A stretch of 64,000 bases of DNA from Thioclava sp. ES.031 (GCF_002563775.1 NZ_PDJO01000001.1:1188001-1252000); one strand, 5' to 3'. Shown: positions 1-10,013, counted from the stretch's first letter. The notes: generated by a model from the letters alone, not told the origin. Made by a program: numbers and translations.

Positions 1-1
1 G

Positions 2-967
2 ATGCAGGTGCAGGCGGGCACGCTGACGGTCGGCGATTTCGTCATGGTGCAGGCCTACATGATCCAGATCACAATGCCGCTGGGCTTCCTCGGCACGGTT
101 TATCGCGAGATCCGTCAGGCGCTGGTCGATATGGGCGAAATGTTCGATTTGTTGCAGCAACCGGCCGAAATTCAGGACAAAGAAGGCGCCGATGTTCTGA
201 AAGTGAAAGGCGGGCATATCAGCTTCGACCATGTCGAATTCGCCTATGACCCGACGCGGCCGATCCTGAAAGGGATTTCCTTCGACGTGCCGGCCGGGCA
301 GACGGTGGCGCTGGTCGGGCCCTCGGGCTCGGGCAAGTCGACGATCGGGCGCTTGCTGTTCCGCTTCTACGAGGTGACTGGCGGCGCGATCCGCATCGAC
401 GATCAGGACCTGCGCGATGTGACGCAGGAGAGCTTGCAGCAGTCGATCGGCGTGGTGCCGCAGGATACCGTGCTCTTCAACGACACGATCCGCTACAACA
501 TCGCCTATGGCCGCGCCGATGCCACGGACGAGGAAATCGTCGCGGCGGCGAAGGCGGCGCGCATCCACGACTTCGTGCTGAGCCTGCCCGAAGGCTATGA
601 CACGGCCGTGGGCGAGCGGGGGCTGAAGCTCTCAGGCGGCGAGAAGCAGCGGGTGGGCATCGCACGCACGATCCTGAAGAACCCGCCGATTCTGCTTCTG
701 GACGAGGCGACCTCGGCGCTCGATACGCAGACCGAACGCGACATCCAGATGAGCCTGAAGGCGATGGGTGAGGGGCGGTCCGTGATCACCATCGCGCACC
801 GTTTGTCGACGATCGCGGATGCGGATCAGATCCTCGTGCTCGACAAGGGCGAGATCATCGAGCGCGGACGCCACGAGGAGTTGCTGGCACAGCGCGGGCG
901 CTATGCCTCGATGTGGGCGCGGCAATCGGCGGAAGAGGAAGACGAGGCGGAGCAGGGGGCGGCGTAA
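2..967 (+). CDS. Atm1/HMT1-type ABC exporter, C-terminal part (5' cut by window edge)
   Basis: This is the ATPase half and the last membrane segments of a half-size ABC exporter of the Atm1 type, which moves glutathione-linked or metal-related substrates across the inner membrane. The fragment has 321 codons against roughly 600 in the family, so the first five or so transmembrane helices lie before the window; the ATG at the edge is probably internal. Visible are Walker A GPSGSGKST (fragment residues 106-114), the Q-loop region, signature LSGGEKQR, Walker B LLLDEATSALD and the H-loop IAHRLS. The C-terminus is acidic. It is convergent with the RND pump downstream. The family is secure; the substrate is not known. 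Confidence 0.9.
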   Translation: MQVQAGTLTVGDFVMVQAYMIQITMPLGFLGTVYREIRQALVDMGEMFDLLQQPAEIQDKEGADVLKVKGGHISFDHVEFAYDPTRPILKGISFDVPAGQTVALVGPSGSGKSTIGRLLFRFYEVTGGAIRIDDQDLRDVTQESLQQSIGVVPQDTVLFNDTIRYNIAYGRADATDEEIVAAAKAARIHDFVLSLPEGYDTAVGERGLKLSGGEKQRVGIARTILKNPPILLLDEATSALDTQTERDIQMSLKAMGEGRSVITIAHRLSTIADADQILVLDKGEIIERGRHEELLAQRGRYASMWARQSAEEEDEAEQGAA

Positions 968-993
968 GCCTTCCGTTGTCAGCCATCTGAGCT

Positions 994-1042
994 CGGGGCG
1001 ACCAGCCCCGGGCAGCGCCCGACCCTTCCCCCGGGAGGGCGC
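994..1042. repeat. Hairpin-forming intergenic sequence between convergent genes
   Basis: In the 184-base gap between two convergent genes there are two inverted repeats: CGGGGC/GCCCCG with a 5-base loop (994-1010), and GCGCCC/GGGCGC (1015-1020 with 1037-1042) enclosing a C-rich, then G-rich stretch. No clear T-run follows, so this looks more like a REP-type element than a classic terminator, although it could stop transcription from both sides. The rest of the gap shows nothing else. Confidence 0.4.
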
Positions 1043-1151
1043 ATTGGCGAGGAGATTGCGGGCACGACCGACTTGCGGGCTTGCACGATGAAGCGCCACG
1101 CCACCGACGATGCGACGCGCCCACCCGAGGGCCGGGCGCGCCCCTTCGCAC

Positions 1152-4100
1152 TCACTCCGCCGCGTCGGGCCGTGTCACCAGATGCGGCTTCACGCCGCCT
1201 TCGGGCGCATCCTCGTCCCAGATGATCTCGCGGCCACGCATCTTGCGCATCGCGCGTTCCAGCGCCAGATCGCGCGCGGCGCGGCTGTCCGCGCCTTGCA
1301 TCAGTGCCGAAAGCGCGCGCGTCGAGCGGTAGGCGCCAGTCTTGAACCAGACCCGGATTGCCAGCAGCGCGGGCGTCAGCACAAGCGTCAGCACCGTCGC
1401 GGTGCCCAAGCCGAACACCACCGCCGTCGCCAGTTGCTTCCACCAAAGCGCCGTCGGGCTGTTGATCGAATAGCCGCCATGAAGAAAATCGAGCGACAGG
1501 CCGAACATCATCGGCGTCAGGCCCGCCATCGTGGTGATTGTGGTCAGCAGGACAGGGCGCAGGCGGGCCTCGGCGGTGCGGATGATCGCTTCGAGTTCGG
1601 GCATGTAGCGCGAGAATTCCTGATAGGTGTCGATCAGGATGATGTTGTTGTTCACCACGATCCCCGCCAGCGCGACAATGCCGACGCCGGTCATGATGAT
1701 CGAGAATTGCTGGCCCATCACCAGCATCCCGATCAGCACGCCTGCCGTGGACAGCACCACCGCCAGCAGCACCAGCACCGAATTGTAGAAGCTGTTGAAC
1801 TGCGCGAGCAGGATCACAAACATCAGCGCCAGCGCGCCGCCGAAAGCGGTCATCAGGAAATCCTGGCTCTCGTTTTGCTCGACCAGATCGCCGGACCATT
1901 CGTAGCTGACGCCCGGCGGCAGCGCGGCCTCGGTATCGAGCCACTCCCCCAGTGCGGCGATCCGCCCGTTGCCGGTGATCGGCTGGCCGTCGTCATTGGT
2001 GAGGCCCTCTTCGACCCCGGCCTTGATGTCGTAATAGCGGGTCTGGTCGATCCGGTCGATCTGGCCCAGCTTGGGGGCGGGCGTGCGGGTGATGAAATTC
2101 GCGAGCGGCACCAGCCCCTCGGAGGTGCGCAGCTTGAGCGTGTCGAGGGTCGACAGAACCCGGTCTTCCTCGGGCAGGCGCACGCGGATTTCGATCTCTT
2201 CGTCAGACGAGGGCACACGCATCGTGTCGAGCAGGATGCCGCGCGTCACCAGCTGCACCATGCCGCCCACGGTCGCCACATCCGCGCCGAAACGGCCCGC
2301 GCGGGTCACGTCCACGTCGATCACCCAGTCGATGCCGGGCAGGGGGCGGGTGTCTTCGATCGCGGTGACGCCCTTCATATCCGCCATATGCGCCTCGACC
2401 TGCCGCACGGCCTTGTCGAGCGCTGCGAAATCGTCGCCCTCGAGCCGCAACTGGATCGGCTTGCCGGAGGACGGTCCGCGATCCTGGGCGAGATATTCGG
2501 ACTGGATCCCGGGGATCGTGGCGATCTTCGCCATGATCTTCTCCATCACCACATCGCCATCGAGCGCCGGATCGTCCTTGCGCTCGGCCCAGGGGATCAT
2601 CTCGACCTGAATCTGACCGATCGTGTCGCGCGGCGCGCTGGCCCCGCCATTGTTCTGGTTCAACCCACCTTCGCCCGCGAAGGAGAAGACCGCGCCGACG
2701 CCGGGCGTGCCAATCACCATGTTCTCGGCTTCCTGCAGCAGCGCGTCCTTCTCGGTCAGCGAGAGGTTGCCGCGGCCCCGGATATAGACGATCGCCTGTT
2801 CGACCTCGCTATCGGTGAAGAACTGGGTGCCGTTATTGTTCTTGCCGTAATAGCCGAAGGTCATGACGACGCCGGTCACGATCACCGCGACCACGATCAG
2901 TGGCATGATCGGATTGCCCGCGATGGCGGCGGTGAAATGGCCGAAGGGGCGGCGGCGATAGCCCGCATCGATGGGCTTGGGTTTGCCTTGGGGCTTGGCC
3001 GCCGTGAAGGTGATCGAGCTGAGCAGCGTCGCGATCACGAAAAGGATCACACCGGGCAGCGAGGCCAGCAGATTGCCCGAAGCGGTATGGGTGCCCGTGA
3101 AGAAGGCCGGGTTGAGCGTGAGCAACGCGCCGAGGAAGACGAGCGCGGCGGAGATCACGGCCAGCAGCAGGCGCAGCCAATAGGGGCGTCCTTTGAGGTG
3201 CGCGGCGCCGTAATCCAACCTGCGGCTCACGCGGCCCGCGACGCCGCCCACGACGGGCAGGTAGATCAGCGCCACGACCAGCGAGGCCGAGAGCACGAAG
3301 ATGATCGTGACCGGCAGCATCCCCATGAACTCGCCCGGCACGCCCGGCCAGAACAGCATTGGCAGGAAGGCGCAAAGCGTGGTCGCAGTGGACGACACGA
3401 CCGGCCAGAACATGCGCTTGGCGGCTTCGGTGTAGGCGGCCATCGGGCCGGAGCCTTCGGAAATCCGCTTGTCGGCATATTCCACCACCACGATCGCGCC
3501 ATCGACCAGCATCCCCACCGCGAGGATCAGGCCGAACATCACGATATTCGAGATCGGCACGCCCATCGCGCCCAGAAGCAGGAAAGTCAGAAGGAACGAG
3601 GTCGGGATCGCGAAACCCACCAGCAGCGCCGAGCGCGTGCCCAGCGTCGCCAGTACCACGATCATCACCAGCGCGATCGCGGTCAGCACCGAGCCTTCCA
3701 GCTGGCTGACCATCGCGCCCACCGTCTTCGACTGATCGAGCGAGATCCCCACATCGACGGCGCGCTGCAGCGGCTCGGGCCAGCGGCTCTCGGTCTCGGC
3801 CACGGTCTTGCGCAGCAGGTTCACCGTGTCGATGATATTGTAGCCTTTGCGCTTCACGATCTGCAAAGCCACCGTCGGCTCGCCGTTGAAGCGCGCGGTG
3901 CCGGTGCGGTCCTCGAAAGTCAGGCGGATATCGGCCAGATCGCCCAGCGTCACCACGCTTTCGCCGTTCTTCTTCACCGGCAGCGCATAGACATCCTGCG
4001 CGGTCTCGAAGGTCGCGGGGATCTTCACCGAGAACGCGCCGCCATCGGTCTCCACCTCGCCCGCCGCGATCAGCTGGTTATTGGCCTGCACGACATTGAT

Positions 4101-4706
4101 CAGCTCGGGCGCGGTGACGTTATAGGCCTCGAGCTTCAGCGGATCGATCACCACTTCCAGCATCTCGTCGCGCTGGCCCGCGATCTGGGCTTCCAGCACC
4201 GGCTCCAGCCCCTCGACCTCGTCCTGCAATTCGCGGGCAAGCTGTTGCAGGGTGCGTTCGGGCGCGTTGCCCGAAAGCGTCACCACGACGATCGGAAATT
4301 CGGAGAAATTGATCTCGTTGATCGAATATTTCTCGGCCCCGTCCGGGAACTTGCCCTCTGCAGTGTTCATCGCGTCGCGCACATCGGCGATGATCTTCGT
4401 CTTGTCCCAGCCGAAGTCGAATTCGAGCATCAGCCCCGCGTAATTTTCCTTCGCGATGCCGGTCATTTTGTCGAGCCCGTCGAGCCCGGCCAGTTCAGTC
4501 TCCATCGGCTTGACCAGCAGCTTCTCGGAATCGGTGGCCGAGATGCCGGGGAAGGGGACCGAGATGAACAGCATCGGAATCTCGATATCCGGCTCGCCCT
4601 CCTTGGGCAGGCTCAGATAGGCGGTCAGCCCCGCGAGGATCGAGATCGCCACGAAGGCGATCACCATCCGCGCGCGTGCTGCGGCCCAATCGACGATGCC
4701 GGTCAT
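1152..4706 (-). CDS. RND efflux permease (AcrB/hydrophobe-amphiphile family)
   Basis: Inner-membrane proton-driven pump of 1184 residues, slightly longer than the usual ~1050. The N-terminus begins with a transmembrane helix (about residues 14-32, followed by the family motif LPKEGEPDIEIP), then a large periplasmic loop, a central membrane block with the GMLVDGAIVVVEY helix-4 motif that holds the proton-relay acidic residue region, a second periplasmic loop and a final membrane block (VALAGIVVNNNIILIDTY). An extended loop lies between the halves. It overlaps the upstream adaptor gene by 4 bases (ATGA), so the two are translationally coupled. No outer-membrane channel gene or regulator is adjacent. 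The substrate is unknown. Confidence 0.93.
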   Translation of the reverse strand: MTGIVDWAAARARMVIAFVAISILAGLTAYLSLPKEGEPDIEIPMLFISVPFPGISATDSEKLLVKPMETELAGLDGLDKMTGIAKENYAGLMLEFDFGWDKTKIIADVRDAMNTAEGKFPDGAEKYSINEINFSEFPIVVVTLSGNAPERTLQQLARELQDEVEGLEPVLEAQIAGQRDEMLEVVIDPLKLEAYNVTAPELINVVQANNQLIAAGEVETDGGAFSVKIPATFETAQDVYALPVKKNGESVVTLGDLADIRLTFEDRTGTARFNGEPTVALQIVKRKGYNIIDTVNLLRKTVAETESRWPEPLQRAVDVGISLDQSKTVGAMVSQLEGSVLTAIALVMIVVLATLGTRSALLVGFAIPTSFLLTFLLLGAMGVPISNIVMFGLILAVGMLVDGAIVVVEYADKRISEGSGPMAAYTEAAKRMFWPVVSSTATTLCAFLPMLFWPGVPGEFMGMLPVTIIFVLSASLVVALIYLPVVGGVAGRVSRRLDYGAAHLKGRPYWLRLLLAVISAALVFLGALLTLNPAFFTGTHTASGNLLASLPGVILFVIATLLSSITFTAAKPQGKPKPIDAGYRRRPFGHFTAAIAGNPIMPLIVVAVIVTGVVMTFGYYGKNNNGTQFFTDSEVEQAIVYIRGRGNLSLTEKDALLQEAENMVIGTPGVGAVFSFAGEGGLNQNNGGASAPRDTIGQIQVEMIPWAERKDDPALDGDVVMEKIMAKIATIPGIQSEYLAQDRGPSSGKPIQLRLEGDDFAALDKAVRQVEAHMADMKGVTAIEDTRPLPGIDWVIDVDVTRAGRFGADVATVGGMVQLVTRGILLDTMRVPSSDEEIEIRVRLPEEDRVLSTLDTLKLRTSEGLVPLANFITRTPAPKLGQIDRIDQTRYYDIKAGVEEGLTNDDGQPITGNGRIAALGEWLDTEAALPPGVSYEWSGDLVEQNESQDFLMTAFGGALALMFVILLAQFNSFYNSVLVLLAVVLSTAGVLIGMLVMGQQFSIIMTGVGIVALAGIVVNNNIILIDTYQEFSRYMPELEAIIRTAEARLRPVLLTTITTMAGLTPMMFGLSLDFLHGGYSINSPTALWWKQLATAVVFGLGTATVLTLVLTPALLAIRVWFKTGAYRSTRALSALMQGADSRAARDLALERAMRKMRGREIIWDEDAPEGGVKPHLVTRPDAAE

Positions 4707-5881
4707 TGCGCGGCCCCGTCGGTGGCGTCTGTGGTGTCGCTATCGGTTTGCGGGGCGGGCGTCATGGGGGCGGGCGTGTCTTGGGCCGCATCGCCCGGCG
4801 CGTGATCGACGAGGGTCACGGCCACGGGCGAGCCCTCGGTGACGTAGTCCTGCCCGACCACGATCACCGTCGCGCTCTCCGGCAGGCCCGCCAGCCAGAC
4901 GCCCTCGGGCGTGTCACGCAGGAAGTCGACCGGGGCGTAACGGGCCACGCCGTCCACCGCGAGCCGCACGCCCAGCTTGCCCTGATCGTTCAGCGTCATC
5001 GCGGAGGCGGGCAGGAAATGTGCCTTGGTCCCATCGGCGGCGACGATCATTTCGACCGTCTGCCCTTCGCGGATCGAATGGTCGCCATTGGGCGCCTCGG
5101 CCTCGATGCGGAAGGTGCGCGTGGCGGCATCCGCCGATTGCGAGACGAAAGTGACCTTGCCCATCACCTCGCGCCCGGTCGCAAGCCGTGCGCCGACCAT
5201 CGCGCCGGACTGCACACGGTCGATCTCTGTCTCGGGGACGTAGCCCACCAGCTTGATCGGATCGAGCTGGATCACGGTGGCGCAGAGCCCGCCCGCCGAG
5301 AGCAGCGAGCCCAGTTCTGCGGTGTCTTCCTCGATCATCCCGGCAAAGGGCGCGGTGATCTCGAGCCGCGCGAGTTCGGTCTGTGCGGCCCCGACGGCGG
5401 CGCTGGCCGCTTCGAGCGCCGATTGCGCGGAGGCGGTGGAGGTCTCCGACCGGTAGCCGCCCTCTTTCAGCTTCTCGGCGGCGGTGGCGTTGAGCCGTGC
5501 TTCCGCCAGCCGGGCCTGCGCTTCGGCCAGTGCTGCGGGCCGCGTGCCGGGGTCGAGCTTGCACAGCAGTTGACCTTTTTCGACCTGCGCGCCCTTGCCG
5601 AGCGGCTCGGAAATCACCTTGCCCGTCGTCTCGGAACGCACCTCTACGCGGCGCGCGGCCTCGGTTTGCCCGCGCGTGAGAACGCCCTGATCGAGCGGCT
5701 GCGCGGTCGAGACCATCGCCTGCACCGGCACGGCAGGGGTGCCGGTCTCTTCGACCTGCTGCGCTTGCTCGGCAGGCGTCGCGGCATCGCCGAGATAGCC
5801 CATCAGGCGGTCGCGCTCGAACACCAGAAGGTAGAGCGCGACAAGAACGAGGATCGCGTTAAGGATCGGGACCGGACGCAT
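4703..5881 (-). CDS. RND efflux periplasmic adaptor (HlyD/AcrA-like membrane fusion protein)
   Basis: Adaptor of 392 residues that links the inner-membrane RND permease to an outer-membrane channel. The ATG at 5881 is chosen because it is followed at once by a hydrophobic anchor (about residues 5-21); an in-frame upstream extension lacks adaptor character. After the anchor come a lipoyl half (VRSETTGKV), an alpha-helical hairpin rich in Ala/Glu (about residues 110-175), the second lipoyl half (LEITAPFAGMI) and a beta-barrel region. The tail is rich in Pro, Thr and Asp. It is the first gene of a two-gene pump operon. A 16-base palindrome lies 47 bases upstream. Confidence 0.9.
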   Translation of the reverse strand: MRPVPILNAILVLVALYLLVFERDRLMGYLGDAATPAEQAQQVEETGTPAVPVQAMVSTAQPLDQGVLTRGQTEAARRVEVRSETTGKVISEPLGKGAQVEKGQLLCKLDPGTRPAALAEAQARLAEARLNATAAEKLKEGGYRSETSTASAQSALEAASAAVGAAQTELARLEITAPFAGMIEEDTAELGSLLSAGGLCATVIQLDPIKLVGYVPETEIDRVQSGAMVGARLATGREVMGKVTFVSQSADAATRTFRIEAEAPNGDHSIREGQTVEMIVAADGTKAHFLPASAMTLNDQGKLGVRLAVDGVARYAPVDFLRDTPEGVWLAGLPESATVIVVGQDYVTEGSPVAVTLVDHAPGDAAQDTPAPMTPAPQTDSDTTDATDGAAQ

Positions 5882-5927
5882 CGGCGGGCTCCTGTATGTG
5901 GGCACGGCGTCTCGCCAAAATGGGGAC

Positions 5928-5943
5928 TGAACCGCAGGGTTCA
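5928..5943. promoter_or_regulatory. Palindrome TGAACC-N4-GGTTCA upstream of RND pump 1
   Basis: A perfect inverted repeat with 6-base arms lies in the gap between the divergent RND adaptor (start 5881) and the yfgM-like gene (start 6079). Its position and size fit a repressor operator, but no regulator gene is next to it and no promoter elements could be placed with confidence. It is an operator candidate only. Confidence 0.3.
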
Positions 5944-6078
5944 ACTTACCGAGAGCGAAGCGTGATCTCAAGGCTTGCGTTCCTCCGGCGCGCGCGTGAC
6001 CAGAGCGGTTCGTGCGGCCCTTGGCAGCGCCGGGGGAGCCGTGTAAGAGGGGCGCCAAAGCTACGAGGAGACCCGCGC

Positions 6079-6756
6079 GTGAGTGATACCGACAGTTTCA
6101 TCGACGAAGTCACCGATGCCGTGCGTCAGGACAAGCTCTGGGCGGCGTTCAAGAAATGGGGCTGGATCGGCGCGGTGATCATCCTCGCGATCGTCGGCGG
6201 CACCGCTTGGAATGCGTGGCAGAAGGAAAAGACCGAGGCCGATGCGCGCGCCTTTGGCGATCAGGTAATGGCGGCCGTGAACGGTGACGCCACCAGCGCC
6301 GATCTCGCCAAGGTCACGCCCGACGGTCCCGGCCGCACCGCGGTTCTCAAGATCATGCAGGGCGACGCCGCGATCGAGGCGGGCAAGCCCGACGAGGCGA
6401 TCAAGTTCTTCGACGCGGTCAGCGCCGAGCAGGGCCTGCCGCGTTCGATCAGCGATCTCGCGAAGCTCAAGGCGGTGATCGCGGCCGGCGACAAGATGGA
6501 TGCCGCCAAGCGCGACGCGACGCTGCAGGAACTCGCCACCCCCGGCGCGCCCTACCGCCTTCTGGCGATGGAGCAGCAGGCGGCCGCAGCCGTCGCGTCC
6601 GGCGACAGGGACGGCGCGATCTCGATCGCCCAGCAGATTCTTCAGGACGCCGGCCTCACGCCGGGCTTGCAACAACGCGCGACAGAGTTGATTGTGGCGC
6701 TGGGTGGCGAAGTGCCGACCCAGCCGGGGCAGACCGCTCCGGCACCGCAAGAGTAA
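6079..6756 (+). CDS. YfgM-like membrane-anchored TPR protein
   Basis: Protein of 225 residues with a short cytoplasmic N-terminus, one transmembrane helix (about residues 26-46, WGWIGAVIILAIVGG) and a periplasmic tetratricopeptide-like helical domain. Proteins of this type (YfgM/DUF2133) associate with the SecYEG translocon and periplasmic chaperones. The GTG at 6079 is chosen because an AGGAG lies 8 bases upstream and the family N-terminus (SDTDSFIDEVTDAVRQDKL) begins there; upstream sequence is not protein-like. It precedes bamB and der, the same order as yfgM-bamB-der in many proteobacteria, which supports the call. It has a short TQPGQTAPAPQE tail. Confidence 0.85.
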   Translation: MSDTDSFIDEVTDAVRQDKLWAAFKKWGWIGAVIILAIVGGTAWNAWQKEKTEADARAFGDQVMAAVNGDATSADLAKVTPDGPGRTAVLKIMQGDAAIEAGKPDEAIKFFDAVSAEQGLPRSISDLAKLKAVIAAGDKMDAAKRDATLQELATPGAPYRLLAMEQQAAAAVASGDRDGAISIAQQILQDAGLTPGLQQRATELIVALGGEVPTQPGQTAPAPQE

Positions 6757-6829
6757 AGGGTTGAACCGGCGCGTCTTTATCGGCCGCGCGGGCGCTGCAA
6801 GAGAGCCGAGACAGGCAGGGGGAACGGGC

Positions 6830-8152
6830 GTGAAGCTGAGCAAGACGATCTGCATGCTGAGTGTGGCGGCTTTCGTGGCAGGCTGTACCAAGGAAACGAT
6901 CCTCCCCGGCGAGCGTCTCTCGCCCCGCGACGCGCTGCGCGCCGAAGAGGGGCTGCCGCTGGCCGATGCGCCCGCCCAGAAGTCGCTGCCGATCTCGCTG
7001 CCCCGTCAGGTGAGCAATGCCGAATGGCCGCAGCGGGCGGGCTCGGCCACGCATAGCCTGTTCAATGCGGCGCTCGGCAACGGCACGACGCCGGTCTGGT
7101 CCGCCGATATCGGTTCGGGCAATGCGCGCCGCTACCGCATCACCGCCGACCCGATCGTGGGCGGCGGCAAGATCTACACACTCGACAGTCAGGCCCGCGT
7201 GACCGCGACCGCGACGAATGGCGGGCGCGTCTGGCAGACCGACATCACGCCTCCGGGCGACCGCGAGGGCGATGCTTCGGGCGGCGGCGTGGCCTATGCC
7301 AACGGCACGGTCTACGTGACCTCCGATTTCGCCGAGCTCGTCGCGATCGACGCAGCCACCGGCGGCATCAAATGGCGGCAGTATTTCGACGCTGGCATCG
7401 GCGGTGCGCCGACCGTGAAGAACGGCGTGGTCTATGTGGTCGCGCGCGATTCCTCGGCCTGGGCGATCCGCGCCAGCGACGGCAAGGAAATCTGGCAGGT
7501 GCCGGGCGCGCCGTCGGCTTCGGGCATGACCGGCGTCTCTTCGCCTGCCGTCACCGACCGCATGGTGATCTTCCCGTTCTCCTCGGGCTTCCTGAGCGGC
7601 GTCCTGCCGAAAAGCGGGATGCAGATGTGGAACTCCAAGGTGCCGGGCGCACGTCCGGGCGTGGGCTATGCGAATATCGTCGATCTGACCGGCGATCCGG
7701 TCGTCGTGGGCGACACCGTCTATGCGGGCTCCTCTGCGGGCAAGCTGGCAGCCTTCGACGTGAATTCCGGCGAGCGGATCTGGACCGCGACCGAAGGGGC
7801 GAACAGCCCCGTGCAGGTTGCGGGCGGCTCGATCTTCCTCGTCTCGGATCAGGGCAAGATCGTGCGTCTCGATGCCAAGACCGGCGATCAGATCTGGTCC
7901 AAGGATCTGCCCTATTACACCAAGGACAAGCCGAAGCGGCAGCGCGACATCGTCGCGAGCTACGGCCCGGTTCTCGCTGGCAACAAGCTGTTCGTCGCGT
8001 CTTCCGACGGCGTGCTGCGCGTCTTCAGCCCGATCGACGGCAGCCTGATCGGCCAGGCGAAGATCCCGGGCGGGGCTGCGACCGATCCGGTCGTGGCGGG
8101 GCGCACCCTCTACGTCGTCGGCGGCGATGGGAAACTGCACGCTTTTCAGTGA
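6830..8152 (+). CDS. bamB: Outer-membrane protein assembly lipoprotein BamB (PQQ-like beta-propeller)
   Basis: Lipoprotein of 440 residues. The GTG at 6830 gives a signal peptide ending in the lipobox VAGC, with the lipidated Cys at residue 19. The mature part is a beta-propeller with repeated WQTDI/WRQYF/IWQVPG/MWNSK/IWTATE/IWSKDL blade motifs of the PQQ-like type. BamB is a non-essential scaffold of the Bam complex that folds outer-membrane beta-barrels. It lies between the yfgM-like gene and der, the classical neighbourhood. Start choice: upstream in-frame codons carry no signal sequence, and the purine-rich GGGGGAACGG precedes the GTG. Confidence 0.92.
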   Translation: MKLSKTICMLSVAAFVAGCTKETILPGERLSPRDALRAEEGLPLADAPAQKSLPISLPRQVSNAEWPQRAGSATHSLFNAALGNGTTPVWSADIGSGNARRYRITADPIVGGGKIYTLDSQARVTATATNGGRVWQTDITPPGDREGDASGGGVAYANGTVYVTSDFAELVAIDAATGGIKWRQYFDAGIGGAPTVKNGVVYVVARDSSAWAIRASDGKEIWQVPGAPSASGMTGVSSPAVTDRMVIFPFSSGFLSGVLPKSGMQMWNSKVPGARPGVGYANIVDLTGDPVVVGDTVYAGSSAGKLAAFDVNSGERIWTATEGANSPVQVAGGSIFLVSDQGKIVRLDAKTGDQIWSKDLPYYTKDKPKRQRDIVASYGPVLAGNKLFVASSDGVLRVFSPIDGSLIGQAKIPGGAATDPVVAGRTLYVVGGDGKLHAFQ

Positions 8153-8201
8153 GCCCTTTAGGGTGTAAGGGGGCCGCTTACGACCGCCCAAGGAGGGCAT
8201 C

Positions 8202-9716
8202 ATGAGCTTTACCCTGGCCATCGTGGGCCGCCCGAATGTCGGAAAATCGACGCTGTTCAACCGGCTTGTCGGCAAGCGACTCGCGCTTGTCGATAACATG
8301 CCCGGCGTCACGCGCGACCTGCGCGAGGGCGATGCGCGTCTGGGCGATCTGCGTTTCATTGTGATCGACTCGGCCGGTCTGGAACTGGCCGAAGACGACA
8401 GCCTTCAGGGCCGGATGCGCCGCCTGACCGAGCGCGCCGTGGAAGAGGCCGATATCTGCCTCTTCATGATCGACGCGCGCGTAGGCGTGACGCCCGCCGA
8501 CGAGATTTTCGCCGATATCCTGCGCAAGAAGAACGCCAACGTCATCCTCGCGGCCAACAAGGCCGAAGGGGCTGCGGGCGATGCGGGCGCGATGGAGGCG
8601 TGGAGCCTTGGTCTGGGCGAGCCGCTGCGGATCTCGGCCGAGCATGGCGAAGGTCTGGACGATCTTTATACCGCGCTGGTGCCGCTGGCCGACGAATTCG
8701 CCGAACGCAATGCCGCGAACGCTCCCGTCACCGACATCGTGATCGAGGACGAGCTCGAGGAAGGCGACATCCCCGCCTACCAGCCGCCCTCTGCCGCGAA
8801 ACCACTGCAGCTTGCCGTGATCGGGCGCCCGAATGCGGGCAAGTCGACGCTGATCAATAAGATCCTCAACGAAGACCGCCTGCTGACCGGCCCCGAGGCT
8901 GGCATCACCCGCGACGCGATCTCGGTCACAGCCGATTTCATGGGCACGCCGATGCGGATCTGGGACACGGCAGGGATGCGCAAGAAGGCGCGGGTCACCG
9001 ACAAGGTCGAGAAGTTGAGCGTGGCCGATGGCCTGCGCGCGGTGCGCTTCGCCGAGGTCGTCGTGGTGCTGCTCGACGTGAATATTCCCTTTGAAACCCA
9101 GGACTTGCGGATCGCCGATTTCGCCGAGACCGAGGGGCGCGCCGTCGTGGTTGCCGCGAACAAATGGGATCTCGAAGAAGACAAGCCCGAGAAGCTGAAG
9201 GAGCTGCGCGAGGCGTTCGAGCGTCTGCTGCCGCAGCTCAAGGGCGCGCCTCTGGTGACCGTCTCGGCCAAGACCGGCAAGGGGCTCGACCGGCTGCACA
9301 ATGCGATCCTGAAGGCCCATGAGGTCTGGAACCGCCGCGTGCCGACCGCGAAGTTGAACAACTGGCTGACCGCGATGACCGAGGCGCACCCGCCCCCGGC
9401 GCCCGGCGGCCGTCGGATCAAGCTGCGCTACATCACGCAGGCGAAGACCCGTCCGCCGGGCTTCGTGGTGAAATCGACCCATACCGACAAGATCCCCGAA
9501 AGCTACGAGCGCTATCTGGTTAACGGTCTGCGCGAGAGCTTCGACATGCCGGGCACCCCGATCCGCCTCTACATGCGCGATCAGGGCAAGACCAACCCCT
9601 ATAAGGATCGCAAGAAGTCGATCCCGTCGCGCCTGAAAAAACACGTCGATGCGAAGAAGCGCTCGGCCCATAAGGAATCGGCGCGGAAAGCGCGCGAGGC
9701 GAAGAAGGGCGAGTAA
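8202..9716 (+). CDS. der: Ribosome biogenesis GTPase Der (EngA)
   Basis: Double GTPase of 504 residues needed for assembly of the 50S ribosomal subunit. Two G domains are clear: G1 GRPNVGKST at residues 8-16 and GRPNAGKST at about 208-216, with matching DSAG/DTAG G3 and NKAE/NKWD G4 motifs. A KH-like domain follows ([17 protein letters not shown], about residue 405 on). The C-terminal tail is strongly basic (lysine/arginine-rich, last ~40 residues). AAGGAGG lies upstream of the ATG. It is 49 bases after bamB and probably in the same transcript, and is followed by a strong terminator. Confidence 0.97.
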   Translation: MSFTLAIVGRPNVGKSTLFNRLVGKRLALVDNMPGVTRDLREGDARLGDLRFIVIDSAGLELAEDDSLQGRMRRLTERAVEEADICLFMIDARVGVTPADEIFADILRKKNANVILAANKAEGAAGDAGAMEAWSLGLGEPLRISAEHGEGLDDLYTALVPLADEFAERNAANAPVTDIVIEDELEEGDIPAYQPPSAAKPLQLAVIGRPNAGKSTLINKILNEDRLLTGPEAGITRDAISVTADFMGTPMRIWDTAGMRKKARVTDKVEKLSVADGLRAVRFAEVVVVLLDVNIPFETQDLRIADFAETEGRAVVVAANKWDLEEDKPEKLKELREAFERLLPQLKGAPLVTVSAKTGKGLDRLHNAILKAHEVWNRRVPTAKLNNWLTAMTEAHPPPAPGGRRIKLRYITQAKTRPPGFVVKSTHTDKIPESYERYLVNGLRESFDMPGTPIRLYMRDQGKTNPYKDRKKSIPSRLKKHVDAKKRSAHKESARKAREAKKGE

Positions 9717-9733
9717 GCCTTTAATCCTGAAAG

Positions 9734-9777
9734 AAAACGCCCGCCGGAGGATGTCGCAATCTCCGGCGGGCGTTTTT
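9734..9777 (+). terminator. Rho-independent terminator after der
   Basis: A 16-base near-perfect stem (AAAACGCCCGCCGGAG with CTCCGGCGGGCGTTTT) closes an 11-base loop and is followed by a T-run. It lies 17 bases after the der stop codon. The A-run on the left also makes it a candidate bidirectional terminator for the convergent small gene. Confidence 0.88.
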
Positions 9778-9800
9778 CGTTTCGGCGATGCCGACGCGCT

Positions 9801-10013
9801 TTACAGAAAGCCCAGCCGATCGAGTGCCGCTTGGGCGCGCGCGCGCTCTTCGCTCGAGTCCGAAAGCACGCTCGCATTGATCTCCGCCATCAGTTTCGAC
9901 AGCGTCTTTTCCCGGCGCATCGCGATGATCTGCGCGGGGATCTGGTCTTCGCCGATCTCGAGGATACGGCTCATCAAGACGCTATCCCGCTTGTGCGTGA
10001 CTGTTACGGACAT
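9801..10013 (-). CDS. Small conserved-looking cytoplasmic protein, function unknown
   Basis: A 70-residue soluble protein beginning SVTVTHKRDSVLMSRILEIG, with no signal peptide or membrane segment and a predicted largely helical middle (PAQIIAMRREKTLSKLMAEI). I do not recognise a domain. It is supported as a gene by its position as a stand-alone reading frame between terminators and by alphaproteobacterial codon use in the third position. Its stop lies just beyond the der terminator. An imperfect palindrome (GGAAACGTT-AAC-AACGTTCC, 10046-10065) lies upstream and may be part of its control region. Confidence 0.6.
   Translation of the reverse strand: MSVTVTHKRDSVLMSRILEIGEDQIPAQIIAMRREKTLSKLMAEINASVLSDSSEERARAQAALDRLGFL

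Noticed and set aside
1110..4805. A very long open frame (1231 codons) on the plus strand opposite the first RND permease
   Set aside because: It is the antisense shadow of a GC-rich gene; the product is His/Arg/Gln-rich with no domain, and the minus strand encodes a clear RND permease.
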